Positions 1 through 8,842 of a DNA stretch of 38,721 nucleotides are shown piece by piece. The stretch's first letter is position 1; each line of letters begins with the position of its first letter. A model generated the notes under the pieces. It ran no database searches and was not told the DNA's origin. It saw nothing but the letters and a program-made list of their open reading frames with translations. The translations under genes were made by a program, and so were the position numbers. The stretch is from assembly GCA_002421865.1 (NCBI GenBank), contig DISE01000075.1:11738-50458 (forward strand), written 5' to 3'. The DNA is from Castellaniella sp. UBA6218. Lineage in GTDB: Bacteria > Pseudomonadota > Gammaproteobacteria > Burkholderiales > Burkholderiaceae_B.

Positions 1-435
1 CCGGAAAACCAGCAGCGTCTGCAGATGGGTGTGTTCCCCGTCGGTTCGGAAATCATCCCGAACAGCTACAACAGGATTCCCGGGTTTTTCATCCAGAATC
101 ACAGTTTCATGCCCGGATTCCCGGTGATGGCACACGCCATGATGGCCTGGACGCTGGATACGCGCTATGCCCGGTGGCACCATCGCGAGTCCCGGGTCGA
201 ACATTCCTTCCTGGTGTTCGGCCTGCCTGAATCACGCATCACGCCGGCCCTGGAATCGCTCGAACGGCGCTGGCAGGGCATCCGGGCCTTCAGTCTGCCG
301 AACGTCGGCGATTCGGGTGGGCACCCCCACATCGAACTGGGGGTCAAGGGCGACCCGGAGGCCGCTGCGGAAGCCGTGGCCTGGCTGCGGACCGAGGTGC
401 TGTCGCTGGGCGGACTGCTCGAGCCTCCCGTCTGA
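1..435 (+). CDS. Molybdopterin-binding (CinA/MoaB-like) protein, 3' end only
   Basis: The reading frame is open from the first base of the window to a TGA at 433-435, so the gene starts upstream and about 144 C-terminal residues are seen. The visible part begins ENQQRLQMGVFPVGSE, followed by a PGF segment and then a second PGFPVMA segment. This order matches the late part of the MoCF_biosynth (MoaB/Mog/CinA N-terminal) fold, in which a proline and glycine loop contacts the pterin. The C-terminal ~70 residues look like the small alpha/beta tail of the proteobacterial 'competence/damage-inducible protein A' homologues that lack the CinA deamidase domain. Family membership is inferred from motifs; the substrate is unknown. 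The first in-frame ATG (25) is internal and not the start. The next gene on the same strand begins about 95 bases later behind its own promoter. Confidence 0.7.
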   Translation, partial: PENQQRLQMGVFPVGSEIIPNSYNRIPGFFIQNHSFMPGFPVMAHAMMAWTLDTRYARWHHRESRVEHSFLVFGLPESRITPALESLERRWQGIRAFSLPNVGDSGGHPHIELGVKGDPEAAAEAVAWLRTEVLSLGGLLEPPV

Positions 436-486
436 CCGGGCGTCGGAGACAAGGCGGGGCGGACCCTCCCGGTCGCCAGAAAATGC

Positions 487-522
487 TTGCCATGCGATAG
501 GTTTTTTCATAGTATGGAAAAA
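487..522 (+). promoter_or_regulatory. Promoter and palindromic operator of the IclR gene
   Basis: TTGCCA at 487-492 and TAGTAT at 510-515 are 17 bases apart and could serve as -35 and -10. A 21-base palindrome lies over the -10: TTTTTTCATA (502-511), a central G (512) and TATGGAAAAA (513-522), with nine of ten positions complementary. AT-rich palindromes of this type are typical sites of IclR-family repressors, so self-repression is likely (inference). Confidence 0.55.
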
Positions 523-529
523 TGGCGCG

Positions 530-1378
530 ATGCAACAAAGCGAACCCATGGCACGTCTTCCCCATACTTCCACTACGTCCTCACACGGTACACCGGCACT
601 CGCTCCGGCTGTCGGCGATCATGGCGCGGTGACGATCCAGGTCCTGGATCGCGCCATGCGCATCCTGGATGTCCTGGCCGGACAGCGCGACCCGGTCACG
701 CTGAAGGATCTGTCGGCCGCCACGGGCCTGCACGCCTCGACGGCGCACCGCATCCTGGCCGACCTGGCCGTGGGCCGCTACGTTGAACGCGTCGACAGCG
801 GCCTGTACCGTCTGGGCATGCGCCTGCTGGAACTCGGCTCTCTGGTCAAGGGCCGGCTGGACGTGCGCACGGCGGCCATCGGCCCGATGCGCGATCTGCA
901 CCGACAGACCGGCCAGACCGTCAACCTGTCGCTCGTCCAGGGCGACGAGATCGTCTACATCGAGCGTGCCTGGAGCGAACGGTCCGGCATGCAGGTGGTG
1001 CGCGCCATCGGCGGGCGGGCGCCGCTGCACCTGACTTCCACCGGCAAGCTGTTCCTGTCCGTGTGGGACGCCCGCAGCGTGCGCAGCTACGCCATGCGCA
1101 CGGGGCTGGCGGGCACCACGCGCAACAGCATCACCCAGATCGATCAACTGGAACGCGAACTCGCACTGGTTCGCCGGCACGGCTATTCGCGCGACAACGA
1201 GGAGCTCGAGCTCGGGGTGCGCTGCATCGCGGCCGGCGTCCATGACGACACCGGGGCGTTGCTCGCCGGGTTGTCCCTGTCGGCCCCCGCCGAGCGCATG
1301 CGAGACGACTGGATCCCGCTCCTGATGAGCACCAGCGCCCGCATTTCCGAAGCCCTGGGCTACGAGGCGCAGCACTGA
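530..1378 (+). CDS. IclR-family transcriptional regulator
   Basis: This is a 282-aa protein if it starts at ATG 530; ATG 548 (276 aa) is an equally possible start because neither has a clear Shine-Dalgarno sequence and 530 lies directly against the operator. After a ~35-residue low-complexity N-terminus there is a winged helix-turn-helix (VLDRAMRILDVLAG, then LSAATGLHASTAHRILADL). The C-terminal IclR effector domain follows, with the usual ISL/VQGDEIVYIER segment, the RAPLHLTSTGKLFLS segment and the late GVRCIAAGVHD segment. IclR proteins usually repress or activate catabolic genes in response to a small organic acid. No catabolic operon adjoins it: the gene upstream is a molybdopterin-binding protein and the gene downstream is a phasin with its own promoter. 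Its targets therefore cannot be named from the sequence beyond probable autoregulation. Confidence 0.85.
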   Translation: MQQSEPMARLPHTSTTSSHGTPALAPAVGDHGAVTIQVLDRAMRILDVLAGQRDPVTLKDLSAATGLHASTAHRILADLAVGRYVERVDSGLYRLGMRLLELGSLVKGRLDVRTAAIGPMRDLHRQTGQTVNLSLVQGDEIVYIERAWSERSGMQVVRAIGGRAPLHLTSTGKLFLSVWDARSVRSYAMRTGLAGTTRNSITQIDQLERELALVRRHGYSRDNEELELGVRCIAAGVHDDTGALLAGLSLSAPAERMRDDWIPLLMSTSARISEALGYEAQH

Positions 1379-1454
1379 ATCCCGTTCCGTCGGGGGGGGG
1401 GCTCGATCCCCGGTCCCCGCTTCGGGCGGCTACGGTTCCGGCGCTAGGGCCCAA

Positions 1455-1535
1455 TTATTTTGTTGCGTCGCAACAAAATAAGTTGACATCCCTTTTAATT
1501 CCTATAGAATTTGATTTGTGCGTCGCAGCAAAATG
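1455..1535 (+). promoter_or_regulatory. phaP promoter flanked by two palindromic operators
   Basis: A perfect 27-base palindrome (TTATTTTGTTGCG at 1455-1467, T at 1468, the complement at 1469-1481) abuts TTGACA (1483-1488). TAGAAT (1505-1510) lies 16 bases further on, giving a good sigma-70 promoter. A second, imperfect copy (TTTGTGCG-T-CGCAGCAAA, about 1515-1532) has the same GCGTCGCA core, centred 55 bases downstream of the first centre. TGC/GCA palindromes of this kind are known PhaR sites before phasin genes (established knowledge), so PhaR repression lifted by polyhydroxybutyrate is the likely control. Confidence 0.75.
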
Positions 1536-1602
1536 CTGTGATCGAGAAGGTGCCGGGCATCGTGCCTCTGAGGAAACCTTCTACCATTGACAAGGAGTCA
1601 TC

Positions 1603-2172
1603 ATGAGCGCGAATCAACAATCCCTGCTGGCCTCTCAAAAGGCCGTCATCGACAATCTGCTGGCCGTCCAGGGCACGTTCTTCAGCGGTTTCGAAAAACT
1701 GGTCGACCTGAACCTGAAAGCCACCAAGGCCGCCCTGGAAGACGTCGCCCAGAAGTCCCAGGAAGCCGCCGAGCTGAAGGACGCCCAGGAGCTGCTGGCC
1801 TTTACCTCGGCCCTGGTCCGTCCGGAGCAGGCCGTGGCTTACGGCAAGGACGTCTACGAAATCCTGGCCGACATCCAGGGCGACTTGAGCAAGCTGGCCG
1901 AAGCCCAGCTGTCCCAGGGCCAGAAGCAGATGTCCGATGTGGTCGAGCAGTTCGCCCGCAACGCCCCCACCGGCTCCGAAGGCGCCGTGGCGCTGCTGAA
2001 GTCCTCGCTGGCCACCGCGACCAACGCCTACGAATCCGCCTCCAAGGCGGCCCGCCAGGCTGCCACCGCCGCGGAATCGAACTTCGCCGCCGCGACCAAC
2101 GCCACGCTGAAGGCGGCCGCCGACGTCGGCAAGGCCACCAAGGCCGGCTCGCGTTCGCGCCGCGCCGCCTGA
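1603..2172 (+). CDS. phaP: Phasin, polyhydroxyalkanoate granule surface protein
   Basis: The 189-aa protein belongs to the phasin (Phasin_2) family, small amphipathic proteins that coat polyhydroxybutyrate granules and set their number and size. The N-terminus (SANQQSLLASQKAVIDNL), the FSGFEKLVDLNLKATKAALED segment and the ALVRPEQAVAYGKDVYEIL segment are characteristic. The rest is almost all predicted helix with heptad-like spacing, ending in an Ala/Lys/Arg-rich tail (KATKAGSRSRRAA) such as many phasins have. The start is ATG 1603 with AAGGAG at 1591-1596. The gene stands alone between its own regulated promoter and a strong terminator. The bdhA gene about 19 kb away belongs to the same polymer cycle; no phaCAB synthase genes are in the window. 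Confidence 0.93.
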   Translation: MSANQQSLLASQKAVIDNLLAVQGTFFSGFEKLVDLNLKATKAALEDVAQKSQEAAELKDAQELLAFTSALVRPEQAVAYGKDVYEILADIQGDLSKLAEAQLSQGQKQMSDVVEQFARNAPTGSEGAVALLKSSLATATNAYESASKAARQAATAAESNFAAATNATLKAAADVGKATKAGSRSRRAA

Positions 2173-2215
2173 TATCCACAGGCATCGCCGGCCGGCCGTA
2201 AGGCCGGCCATCAAA

Positions 2216-2251
2216 GAAGCCCCGGGACGAAAGTCCCGGGGCTTCTTTTTT
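2216..2251 (+). terminator. Rho-independent terminator of phaP
   Basis: A 13-bp perfect stem (GAAGCCCCGGGAC at 2216-2228 with its complement at 2233-2245), a GAAA loop and six T residues. A smaller GCCGGCC/GGCCGGC hairpin lies just before it (2191-2208). Confidence 0.95.
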
Positions 2252-2259
2252 GCGTGATC

Positions 2260-2465
2260 AGCGGGCGCAAGCCTGCGCGGCGTGGGGGTTCTTTTTCCCG
2301 CCGGGCCGTCCCAAGGGAAAAAGCGCCCCCTTTGGGGGCAGCAAGCGGGCGCAAGCCTGCGCGGCGTGGGGGTTCTTTTCCCGCCGGGCCGTCCCAAGGG
2401 AAAAAGCGCCCCCTTTGGGGGCAGCAAGCGGGCGCAAGCCTGCGCGGCGTGGGGGTTCTTTTTCC
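2260..2465 (+). repeat. Tandem intergenic repeat, 2.5 copies of about 84 bp
   Basis: Copies begin at 2260, 2344 and 2427. The first two are full and differ by one T in a T-run; the third stops after about 39 bases. Each unit runs from AGCGGGCGCAAGCC through GCGTGGGGGTTC and CCGGGCCGTCCCAAGG to a GCCCCC-TTT-GGGGGC hairpin. A related single copy lies on the other strand at 18581-18649 and a degraded one at about 36395-36447. This repeat fills most of the gap at 2173-2562; the rest holds the phaP terminator and a TATACT candidate -10 (2469-2474) for the efflux genes. Confidence 0.9.
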
Positions 2466-2562
2466 TCGTATACTCGCCCAGAGGCGACCGTCAGGCCGTC
2501 CGCTCCGCCGGTGCAGCGACACGGCGGGGATTCTTCTGTCGATCATCCCGTTTCGAGGACAC

Positions 2563-3768
2563 ATGGCGATTTCCTCCGTGCGCCGTTCTTTTCTGTGGTG
2601 GGGCCTGGCGGTCCTGCTGATCCTGGGCACGTGGGGCTGGTGGTCGGGCCGCCCTGCGCCAGCCGCCGCTGCGGAAAACACACGGGTAGCCCCGGTCCTG
2701 GTGCATACGGCCACCGTGGCAGCCCGCGACATGCCCATCCGGATCCAGGGGCTGGGCGCGGTCCAGGCCTGGGCCAGCGTGACGGTGCGCGCGCGCATCG
2801 ACGGCCAGCTGGAATCGGTGGGTTTTCGCGAAGGCGAGGTCGTGCGCCAGGGCCAGCTCATCGCCAGACTCGACGACCGCGTCCAGAAGGCTCAGCTGGC
2901 CCAGGCCGTCGCCCAACGTGCGCGCGACCAGGCGCAACTGGACAATGCCCGCGAAGATCTGGCGCGTTACGTCGAACTGGCCCGCCATGGCGCCATCGAC
3001 CGCAAGACCCTGGACACCCAGCGCGCCCAGGTCGAGGTGCTGCGGGCCACGATCCAGTCCGACGAAGCCCAGATCCAGGCCGCGCGCGTGCAGCTGGATT
3101 ACACCCGCATCACGGCCCCGCTGACGGGGCGCACCGGGGCCCTGCAGGTGGACCCGGGCAATCTGGTCCGTGCGACGGATGCCGCCGGACTGGTGCTGAT
3201 CAACCAGGTCGATCCGATCGCCGTCAGCTTCACCGTGCCGGACACAGCCTTCGCCGAGGTCCAGGCCGCCCTCCGCGCGGCCGGACCTTCCTCCCCTGGA
3301 CTGACGGTCGAGGTCTACGGCCGGGGACAGGCGGAACGGCTGGGCCGGGGCGCGCTGGTTCTGGTGGACAACCGGATCGACGCCGCCAGCGGCACTCTGC
3401 GCCTGAAGGCCCGGATGGATAATCCCGATCAGGCCTTGTGGCCGGGGCAGACCGTGGATGTGCGGCTGATCCTGGGGGACCGGGCGGGCGCCCTGGTGGT
3501 GCCGGAGTCCGCCGTGCAGCGCGGAGCCGAAGGACTTTTCGTCTACGTGGTGGATCCGGACGACCGGGTGCGTCTCCAGGCGGTGCGTACGGCCGCGGTC
3601 CAGGACGGCCTGGCCGTGGTGGCCGATGGGCTGTCCGCGGGGCAGCGCGTCGTGATCGACGGGCAGTACAAGCTGCGGCCCGGCTTGAAGATCGCCGAAA
3701 TCGCGGCCGGCGCGGCCACGCCGTCGGGCGGTGAATCCGCATCCGCCGCGCCGGGGAATGCCTCGTGA
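2563..3768 (+). CDS. RND efflux periplasmic adaptor (membrane fusion) protein, MdtA-like
   Basis: A 401-aa adaptor that links an inner-membrane RND pump to an outer-membrane channel. Residues about 8-25 form a hydrophobic export or anchor segment (WWGLAVLLILGTWGWW). The barrel-sandwich half-motif GLGAVQAWASVTVRARIDGQL, a coiled-coil hairpin of about 75 residues (QKAQLAQAVAQRARDQAQLD to ARVQLDYTRITAPLTGRTG) and the beta-barrel (VDPIAVSFTVPDTAF, then MDNPDQALWPGQTVDVRL) follow in standard order. The start is ATG 2563 with GAGG eight bases before it. The frame stays open upstream through the tandem repeat, but that Arg-rich extension is not credible coding sequence. The gene overlaps the pump gene by four bases (translational coupling). 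Closest in type to MdtA/MuxA; the substrates are unknown. Confidence 0.9.
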   Translation: MAISSVRRSFLWWGLAVLLILGTWGWWSGRPAPAAAAENTRVAPVLVHTATVAARDMPIRIQGLGAVQAWASVTVRARIDGQLESVGFREGEVVRQGQLIARLDDRVQKAQLAQAVAQRARDQAQLDNAREDLARYVELARHGAIDRKTLDTQRAQVEVLRATIQSDEAQIQAARVQLDYTRITAPLTGRTGALQVDPGNLVRATDAAGLVLINQVDPIAVSFTVPDTAFAEVQAALRAAGPSSPGLTVEVYGRGQAERLGRGALVLVDNRIDAASGTLRLKARMDNPDQALWPGQTVDVRLILGDRAGALVVPESAVQRGAEGLFVYVVDPDDRVRLQAVRTAAVQDGLAVVADGLSAGQRVVIDGQYKLRPGLKIAEIAAGAATPSGGESASAAPGNAS

Positions 3769-6700
3769 ACATCTCCGAACCCTTCATCCGGCGTCCCATC
3801 GGCACTTCGTTGCTGGCGATGGCCCTGTTCCTGCTGGGCCTCGCGGTATTCCCGCTGCTGCCGGTGGCGCCGCTGCCCCAGGTCGATTTCCCCACCATCC
3901 AGGTCACCGCCAAGCTGCCCGGCGGCAATCCGGAAACCATGGCCACCAGCGTGGCCCAGCCGCTGGAACGGGAATTCGCCAGCATTCCCGGCCTGGTGCA
4001 GATGAGCTCGGAGAACGCGCTGGGCTCGTCGCGCATCACGCTGCAGTTCGCGCTGGATCGCAACATCGACGGCGCCGCCCTGGATGTGCAGAGCGCCATC
4101 AACGCGGCCTCGCGCCAACTGCCCTCGAACTTGTCCAGTCCGCCGACTTTCCGCAAGGTCAATCCGGCGGATTTCTCCATCCTGATCCTGTCGGTGCAGT
4201 CCGATGTGCTGCCCGTCACCGAGGTCAACGACTTCGCCGACAACATCCTGGCCCAACAGCTGTCGCGGGTCGAGGGCGTCGGCCAGGTGAACATCTTCGG
4301 CCAGCAGAAGCCGGCCATCCGCATCCAGGTCGATCCGCGGAAGATCGCCGCGCTGGGCCTGGACCTGGAATCGATCCGCGGCGTGATCGCCACCACCACG
4401 GTCAATCAGCCCAAGGGCACGATCGACGGCAGCCGCCAGAGCTACAGCATCTACACCAACGACCAGGTGCTGGAAGCGGCGCCCTGGAACGATGTGATCG
4501 TCGCCTGGCGCAACGGCGCGCCAGTGCGGGTGCGCGACATCGGCCAGGCGGTGCCGGGACCGGAAGACACGAAACAGGCCGCCTGGGCCTTCGCCGGCCA
4601 GGGAGCGGGGCCGGGCGACGTATCCTGGAACGGGCGTTCCCTGGTGATGGGGATCACCAAGCAGCCAGGCGCCAACGTCATCGACACGGTCGAGCGCGTC
4701 CGCGCGGAACTGCCGCGTCTGATGGCGTCCATGCCGGCCAGCATCCAGGTCAGCACCCTGATCGACCGTACCCAGAACATCCGCGCCTCGGTCCACGAGG
4801 TCGAATTCACGCTGCTGCTGTCGATCGCGCTGGTGGTGCTGGTGATCTTCATGTTCCTGCGCAACGTCGCGGGCACGCTGATCGCCAGCGCCACGGTGCC
4901 GCTGGCCCTGATGGGAACCTTCGCCCTGATGTATGTGGCCGGCTACAGCCTGGACAACCTGTCGCTGATGGCGCTGACGATCTCCGTGGGCTTCGTGATC
5001 GATGACGCCGTGGTCATGCTGGAGAACATCTGGCGCCATGTGGAAGAGGGCATGACACCCATGGAGGCGGCCCTGAAGGGCGCGCGCGAGATCGGCTTCA
5101 CCATCGTGTCGATCTCGGTGTCGCTGATGGCCGTGTTCATTCCACTCCTGCTGATGGGCGGTATCGTGGGGCGCCTGTTCCGCGAATTCGCCGTGACCGT
5201 CACCATGACCGTGGTGATCTCCGTGCTGGTGACGCTCAGCCTGACCCCGATGCTGTGCTCGCGCTATCTGCGCAATCCGCGGCAGGCCTCGCACGGACGG
5301 CTGTACCAGGCCTTCGAGCGCGGTTTCGACCGCATGCTGGCGGTCTACAGGCGGCGACTGGATCACGCGCTGGACCACCAGTTCGCCACGCTGTGCGTCT
5401 TCCTGGCGACGGTGGCTGCGTCCGCCGCGCTGTTCGTCCTGATCCCGAAAGGCTTCTTTCCGCAGCAGGACACGGGCGCGATCTTCGGTCTGGCCGAATC
5501 GTCGCAGGACAGCTCTTTCGACGCCATGAATCAGCGCATGCTGGCCTTGGCCGATGTGCTGCGCGAGGACCCGGACGTCGCCGCCTTCGGCATGAGCAGC
5601 AATGCGCCGACCTTCAACACCGGGCGTTTCTTCATCAGCCTGAAGCCGCGCGAGGCCGGGCGGCGCGCCAGCGCCGACGAGGTCATCCGCCGCTTGCGGC
5701 CGCGGCTGGAGCACGTGCCCGGTGTGCGGCTGTTCATGCAGGCGGGCCAGGACATCAACGTCGGCGGGCGCCTGTCGCGCACCCAGTACCAGTACACCCT
5801 GACCAGCGCCAACCTGGAAGAGCTGAACACCTGGGCGCCGCGCTTGCTGGAACGTTTCCGCAGCCTGCCGCAGTTGGCCGATCTGGCGACCGACCAGCAG
5901 AACGGCGCCAACACGGCGGTGGTCACGATCGACCGCGCCCGCGCGGCCATGTTCGGCATCACCCCGGCGATGATCGACAGCACCCTCTACAACGCCCTGG
6001 GCCAGCGCCAGGTCGCGCAGTATTCCACTCAGATCAACAGCTATCAGGTCGTTCTGGAAATCACGCCGGAACTCCAGTCGGATCCCTCCGTGTTCTCGCG
6101 CCTGTACATCCGGTCGCCGCTGACCGGCGAGCAGGTGCCTCTGTCCAGCCTGACGCGGGTGGACACATCAAAGCCGGGCTTCCTGTCGATCAATCACCAG
6201 GGGCAGTTCCCGGCGGTGACGATCTCGTTCAATCTGGCCGCCGGCTACTCGCTGGGGCAGGCGGTGGACGCCATACACGCGGCGCAGGACGCCATGGGCC
6301 TGCCGCTGTCGATCCAGGGCGCTTTCCAGGGCACGGCCAAGGTCTTCCAGGAGTCCCTGGCGACACAGCCCTACCTGATCGCCGCCGCCCTGGTGGCCGT
6401 GTACATCGTGCTGGGCCTGCTGTATGAAAGCTACATCCATCCCCTGACCATCCTGTCCACCCTGCCATCGGCAGGCGTGGGGGCGCTGCTGATCCTGATG
6501 GGCAGCGGCTTCGACCTGAGCGTGATCGCGATCATCGGCATCCTGCTGCTGATCGGTATCGTCAAGAAGAACGGCATCATGCTGATCGACTTCGCCCTGG
6601 TGGCCGAGCGCCAGCAGGGCCTGTCCCCGCGCGAGGCCATCTACCAGGCCTGCCTGCTGCGTTTCCGGCCGATCATGATGACCACGATGTGCGCCCTGCT

Positions 6701-6923
6701 GGCGGGCCTGCCGCTGATGCTGGGCACCGGCGCCGGGTCCGAACTGCGCCAGCCGCTGGGCTACACGATGGTGGGCGGCCTGATCCTGTCGCAGGCGTTG
6801 ACCCTGTTCACGACGCCGGTGGTGTACCTGTATCTGGACCGCCTGCATCACCGCTACGTGCGCGGCCAGGCGCTGAAGCAGGCGCAAAGGCTGCGGCGTG
6901 CGCGTGGGAGCAAGGTGGCTTAG
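3765..6923 (+). CDS. RND multidrug efflux pump subunit, MdtB/MdtC-like
   Basis: The 1052-aa inner-membrane proton-driven pump starts with GTG at 3765 inside the stop of the adaptor gene. It begins NISEPFIRRPIGTSLLAMAL, typical of MdtB/C and MuxB/C. The proton-relay pair Asp413-Asp414 sits in TM4 (GFVIDDAVVMLENI) and the TM10 lysine in GIVKKNGIMLID. Length and the two-fold repeat of six helices plus large periplasmic loops match the hydrophobe-amphiphile RND family. MdtABC and MuxABC systems use two different pump subunits, whereas only one is present here, so it probably works as a homotrimer. No outer-membrane factor gene and no regulator adjoins, so it must borrow a channel from elsewhere. 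It is followed closely by the convergent pyrD. Confidence 0.92.
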   Translation: MNISEPFIRRPIGTSLLAMALFLLGLAVFPLLPVAPLPQVDFPTIQVTAKLPGGNPETMATSVAQPLEREFASIPGLVQMSSENALGSSRITLQFALDRNIDGAALDVQSAINAASRQLPSNLSSPPTFRKVNPADFSILILSVQSDVLPVTEVNDFADNILAQQLSRVEGVGQVNIFGQQKPAIRIQVDPRKIAALGLDLESIRGVIATTTVNQPKGTIDGSRQSYSIYTNDQVLEAAPWNDVIVAWRNGAPVRVRDIGQAVPGPEDTKQAAWAFAGQGAGPGDVSWNGRSLVMGITKQPGANVIDTVERVRAELPRLMASMPASIQVSTLIDRTQNIRASVHEVEFTLLLSIALVVLVIFMFLRNVAGTLIASATVPLALMGTFALMYVAGYSLDNLSLMALTISVGFVIDDAVVMLENIWRHVEEGMTPMEAALKGAREIGFTIVSISVSLMAVFIPLLLMGGIVGRLFREFAVTVTMTVVISVLVTLSLTPMLCSRYLRNPRQASHGRLYQAFERGFDRMLAVYRRRLDHALDHQFATLCVFLATVAASAALFVLIPKGFFPQQDTGAIFGLAESSQDSSFDAMNQRMLALADVLREDPDVAAFGMSSNAPTFNTGRFFISLKPREAGRRASADEVIRRLRPRLEHVPGVRLFMQAGQDINVGGRLSRTQYQYTLTSANLEELNTWAPRLLERFRSLPQLADLATDQQNGANTAVVTIDRARAAMFGITPAMIDSTLYNALGQRQVAQYSTQINSYQVVLEITPELQSDPSVFSRLYIRSPLTGEQVPLSSLTRVDTSKPGFLSINHQGQFPAVTISFNLAAGYSLGQAVDAIHAAQDAMGLPLSIQGAFQGTAKVFQESLATQPYLIAAALVAVYIVLGLLYESYIHPLTILSTLPSAGVGALLILMGSGFDLSVIAIIGILLLIGIVKKNGIMLIDFALVAERQQGLSPREAIYQACLLRFRPIMMTTMCALLAGLPLMLGTGAGSELRQPLGYTMVGGLILSQALTLFTTPVVYLYLDRLHHRYVRGQALKQAQRLRRARGSKVA

Positions 6924-6986
6924 GCGGGCCCGGTTGCCGCACTCCTGTTCGAGGATGCGCGGCGACGCCGCTTGAGCTTGCCGGCC

Positions 6987-8030
<1,044 letters not shown>

Positions 8031-8079
8031 GGGTCGGAACGGATCGGTTGGGTGGGGAACGACGCGTGCCGGCCCGGGA

Positions 8080-8817
8080 TCAGTCGCCGTCGGGCGGCGG
8101 TTCGGCCCAGACCCCGCCGCGCAGGATCTGATGCGGCCTGAAACGCGATTTATAGGCCATTTTACGGCTTTCCCCGATCCAGTAGCCCAGATACAGCCAG
8201 GGCAGGCCCAGGCGGTCGGCGTAGTCGAGCTGCCAGAGGATGCCGTAGGTGCCCAGGCTGCCGCGCCAGTCGGGGTCGTAGAAGGTATAGACGGCCGACA
8301 GGCCGTGGTCGATGCGGTCCATGATGGCCACCATGCGCAGCGCGCCTTCGTCATCGTGGAATTCGGCCATCTCGGAATGGACCCGGCTGGTCAGGAGGAA
8401 CTGGGTGTACTGGGCCTGGTCGTCCTGGTCCATGCCGGCGCCAGGGTGGCGTCGCTTCTGGTAGCGCAGATACAGGTCGAAATGCCGTGCGTCCCAGTGC
8501 AGCGGCGCCAGGCGGGTCGACAGGACGGGCCGCAGGCGCCGCCAGAGCTTGCCCTGGGTGCGGTCGCGCCGGAAGCGCCGGACGTCGACACGAATGGGAA
8601 TGCAGGCCTGGCATTGTTCGCAGGCGGGCTTGTAGGTGAACAGGCCGCTGCGGCGAAAGCCCTGTTCGATCAGGCGTGCGTAGGCGGATTCATCCACCAG
8701 ATGGGTGGGCGCGGCGACCTCGGAACGCGCCATGCGGCCGGGCAGGTAGCTGCACGGGTAGGTGGCGGTGGTGTAGAACTGCAGGCGGCGGAAGACGGAT
8801 TCGCTGGGATTGCTCAT
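8080..8817 (-). CDS. bpt: Aspartate/glutamate leucyltransferase (N-end rule)
   Basis: The 245-aa Bpt protein transfers leucine from Leu-tRNA to proteins with N-terminal Asp or Glu, making them ClpAP substrates. It has the ATE-type N-terminal domain with FYTTATYPCSYLPGRMAR (residues 14-31; Cys22) and the cluster CEQCQAC (Cys66, Cys69, Cys72). The C-terminal GNAT-like half carries VYTFYDPD and LGLPWLYLGYWI. Start ATG 8817; the frame stays open 27 codons further but overlaps the aat stop, and MSNPSESVFRRLQFYTTATYP matches the family start. Aat, the second bacterial N-end rule transferase, ends 25 bases upstream, so the two enzymes are almost certainly co-expressed. Confidence 0.95.
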   Translation of the reverse strand: MSNPSESVFRRLQFYTTATYPCSYLPGRMARSEVAAPTHLVDESAYARLIEQGFRRSGLFTYKPACEQCQACIPIRVDVRRFRRDRTQGKLWRRLRPVLSTRLAPLHWDARHFDLYLRYQKRRHPGAGMDQDDQAQYTQFLLTSRVHSEMAEFHDDEGALRMVAIMDRIDHGLSAVYTFYDPDWRGSLGTYGILWQLDYADRLGLPWLYLGYWIGESRKMAYKSRFRPHQILRGGVWAEPPPDGD

Positions 8818-8842
8818 GAGTCGGGCCGGAGTGGCGACCGAT

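Noticed and set aside
2260..2465. CRISPR array
   Set aside because: The units are directly joined with no unique spacers, are ~84 bp long and have no cas genes near.
2254..2562. In-frame N-terminal extension of the efflux adaptor by about 100 residues
   Set aside because: It is translation of the tandem DNA repeat (Arg-rich, repeated) and begins only two bases after the T-run of the phaP terminator; ATG 2563 has its own ribosome-binding site and a normal membrane segment.
3543..5714. Long minus-strand open frame (723 codons) opposite the RND genes
   Set aside because: It is antisense to clear adaptor and pump genes, has His/Gln/Arg-rich composition typical of high-GC shadows, and has no domain.
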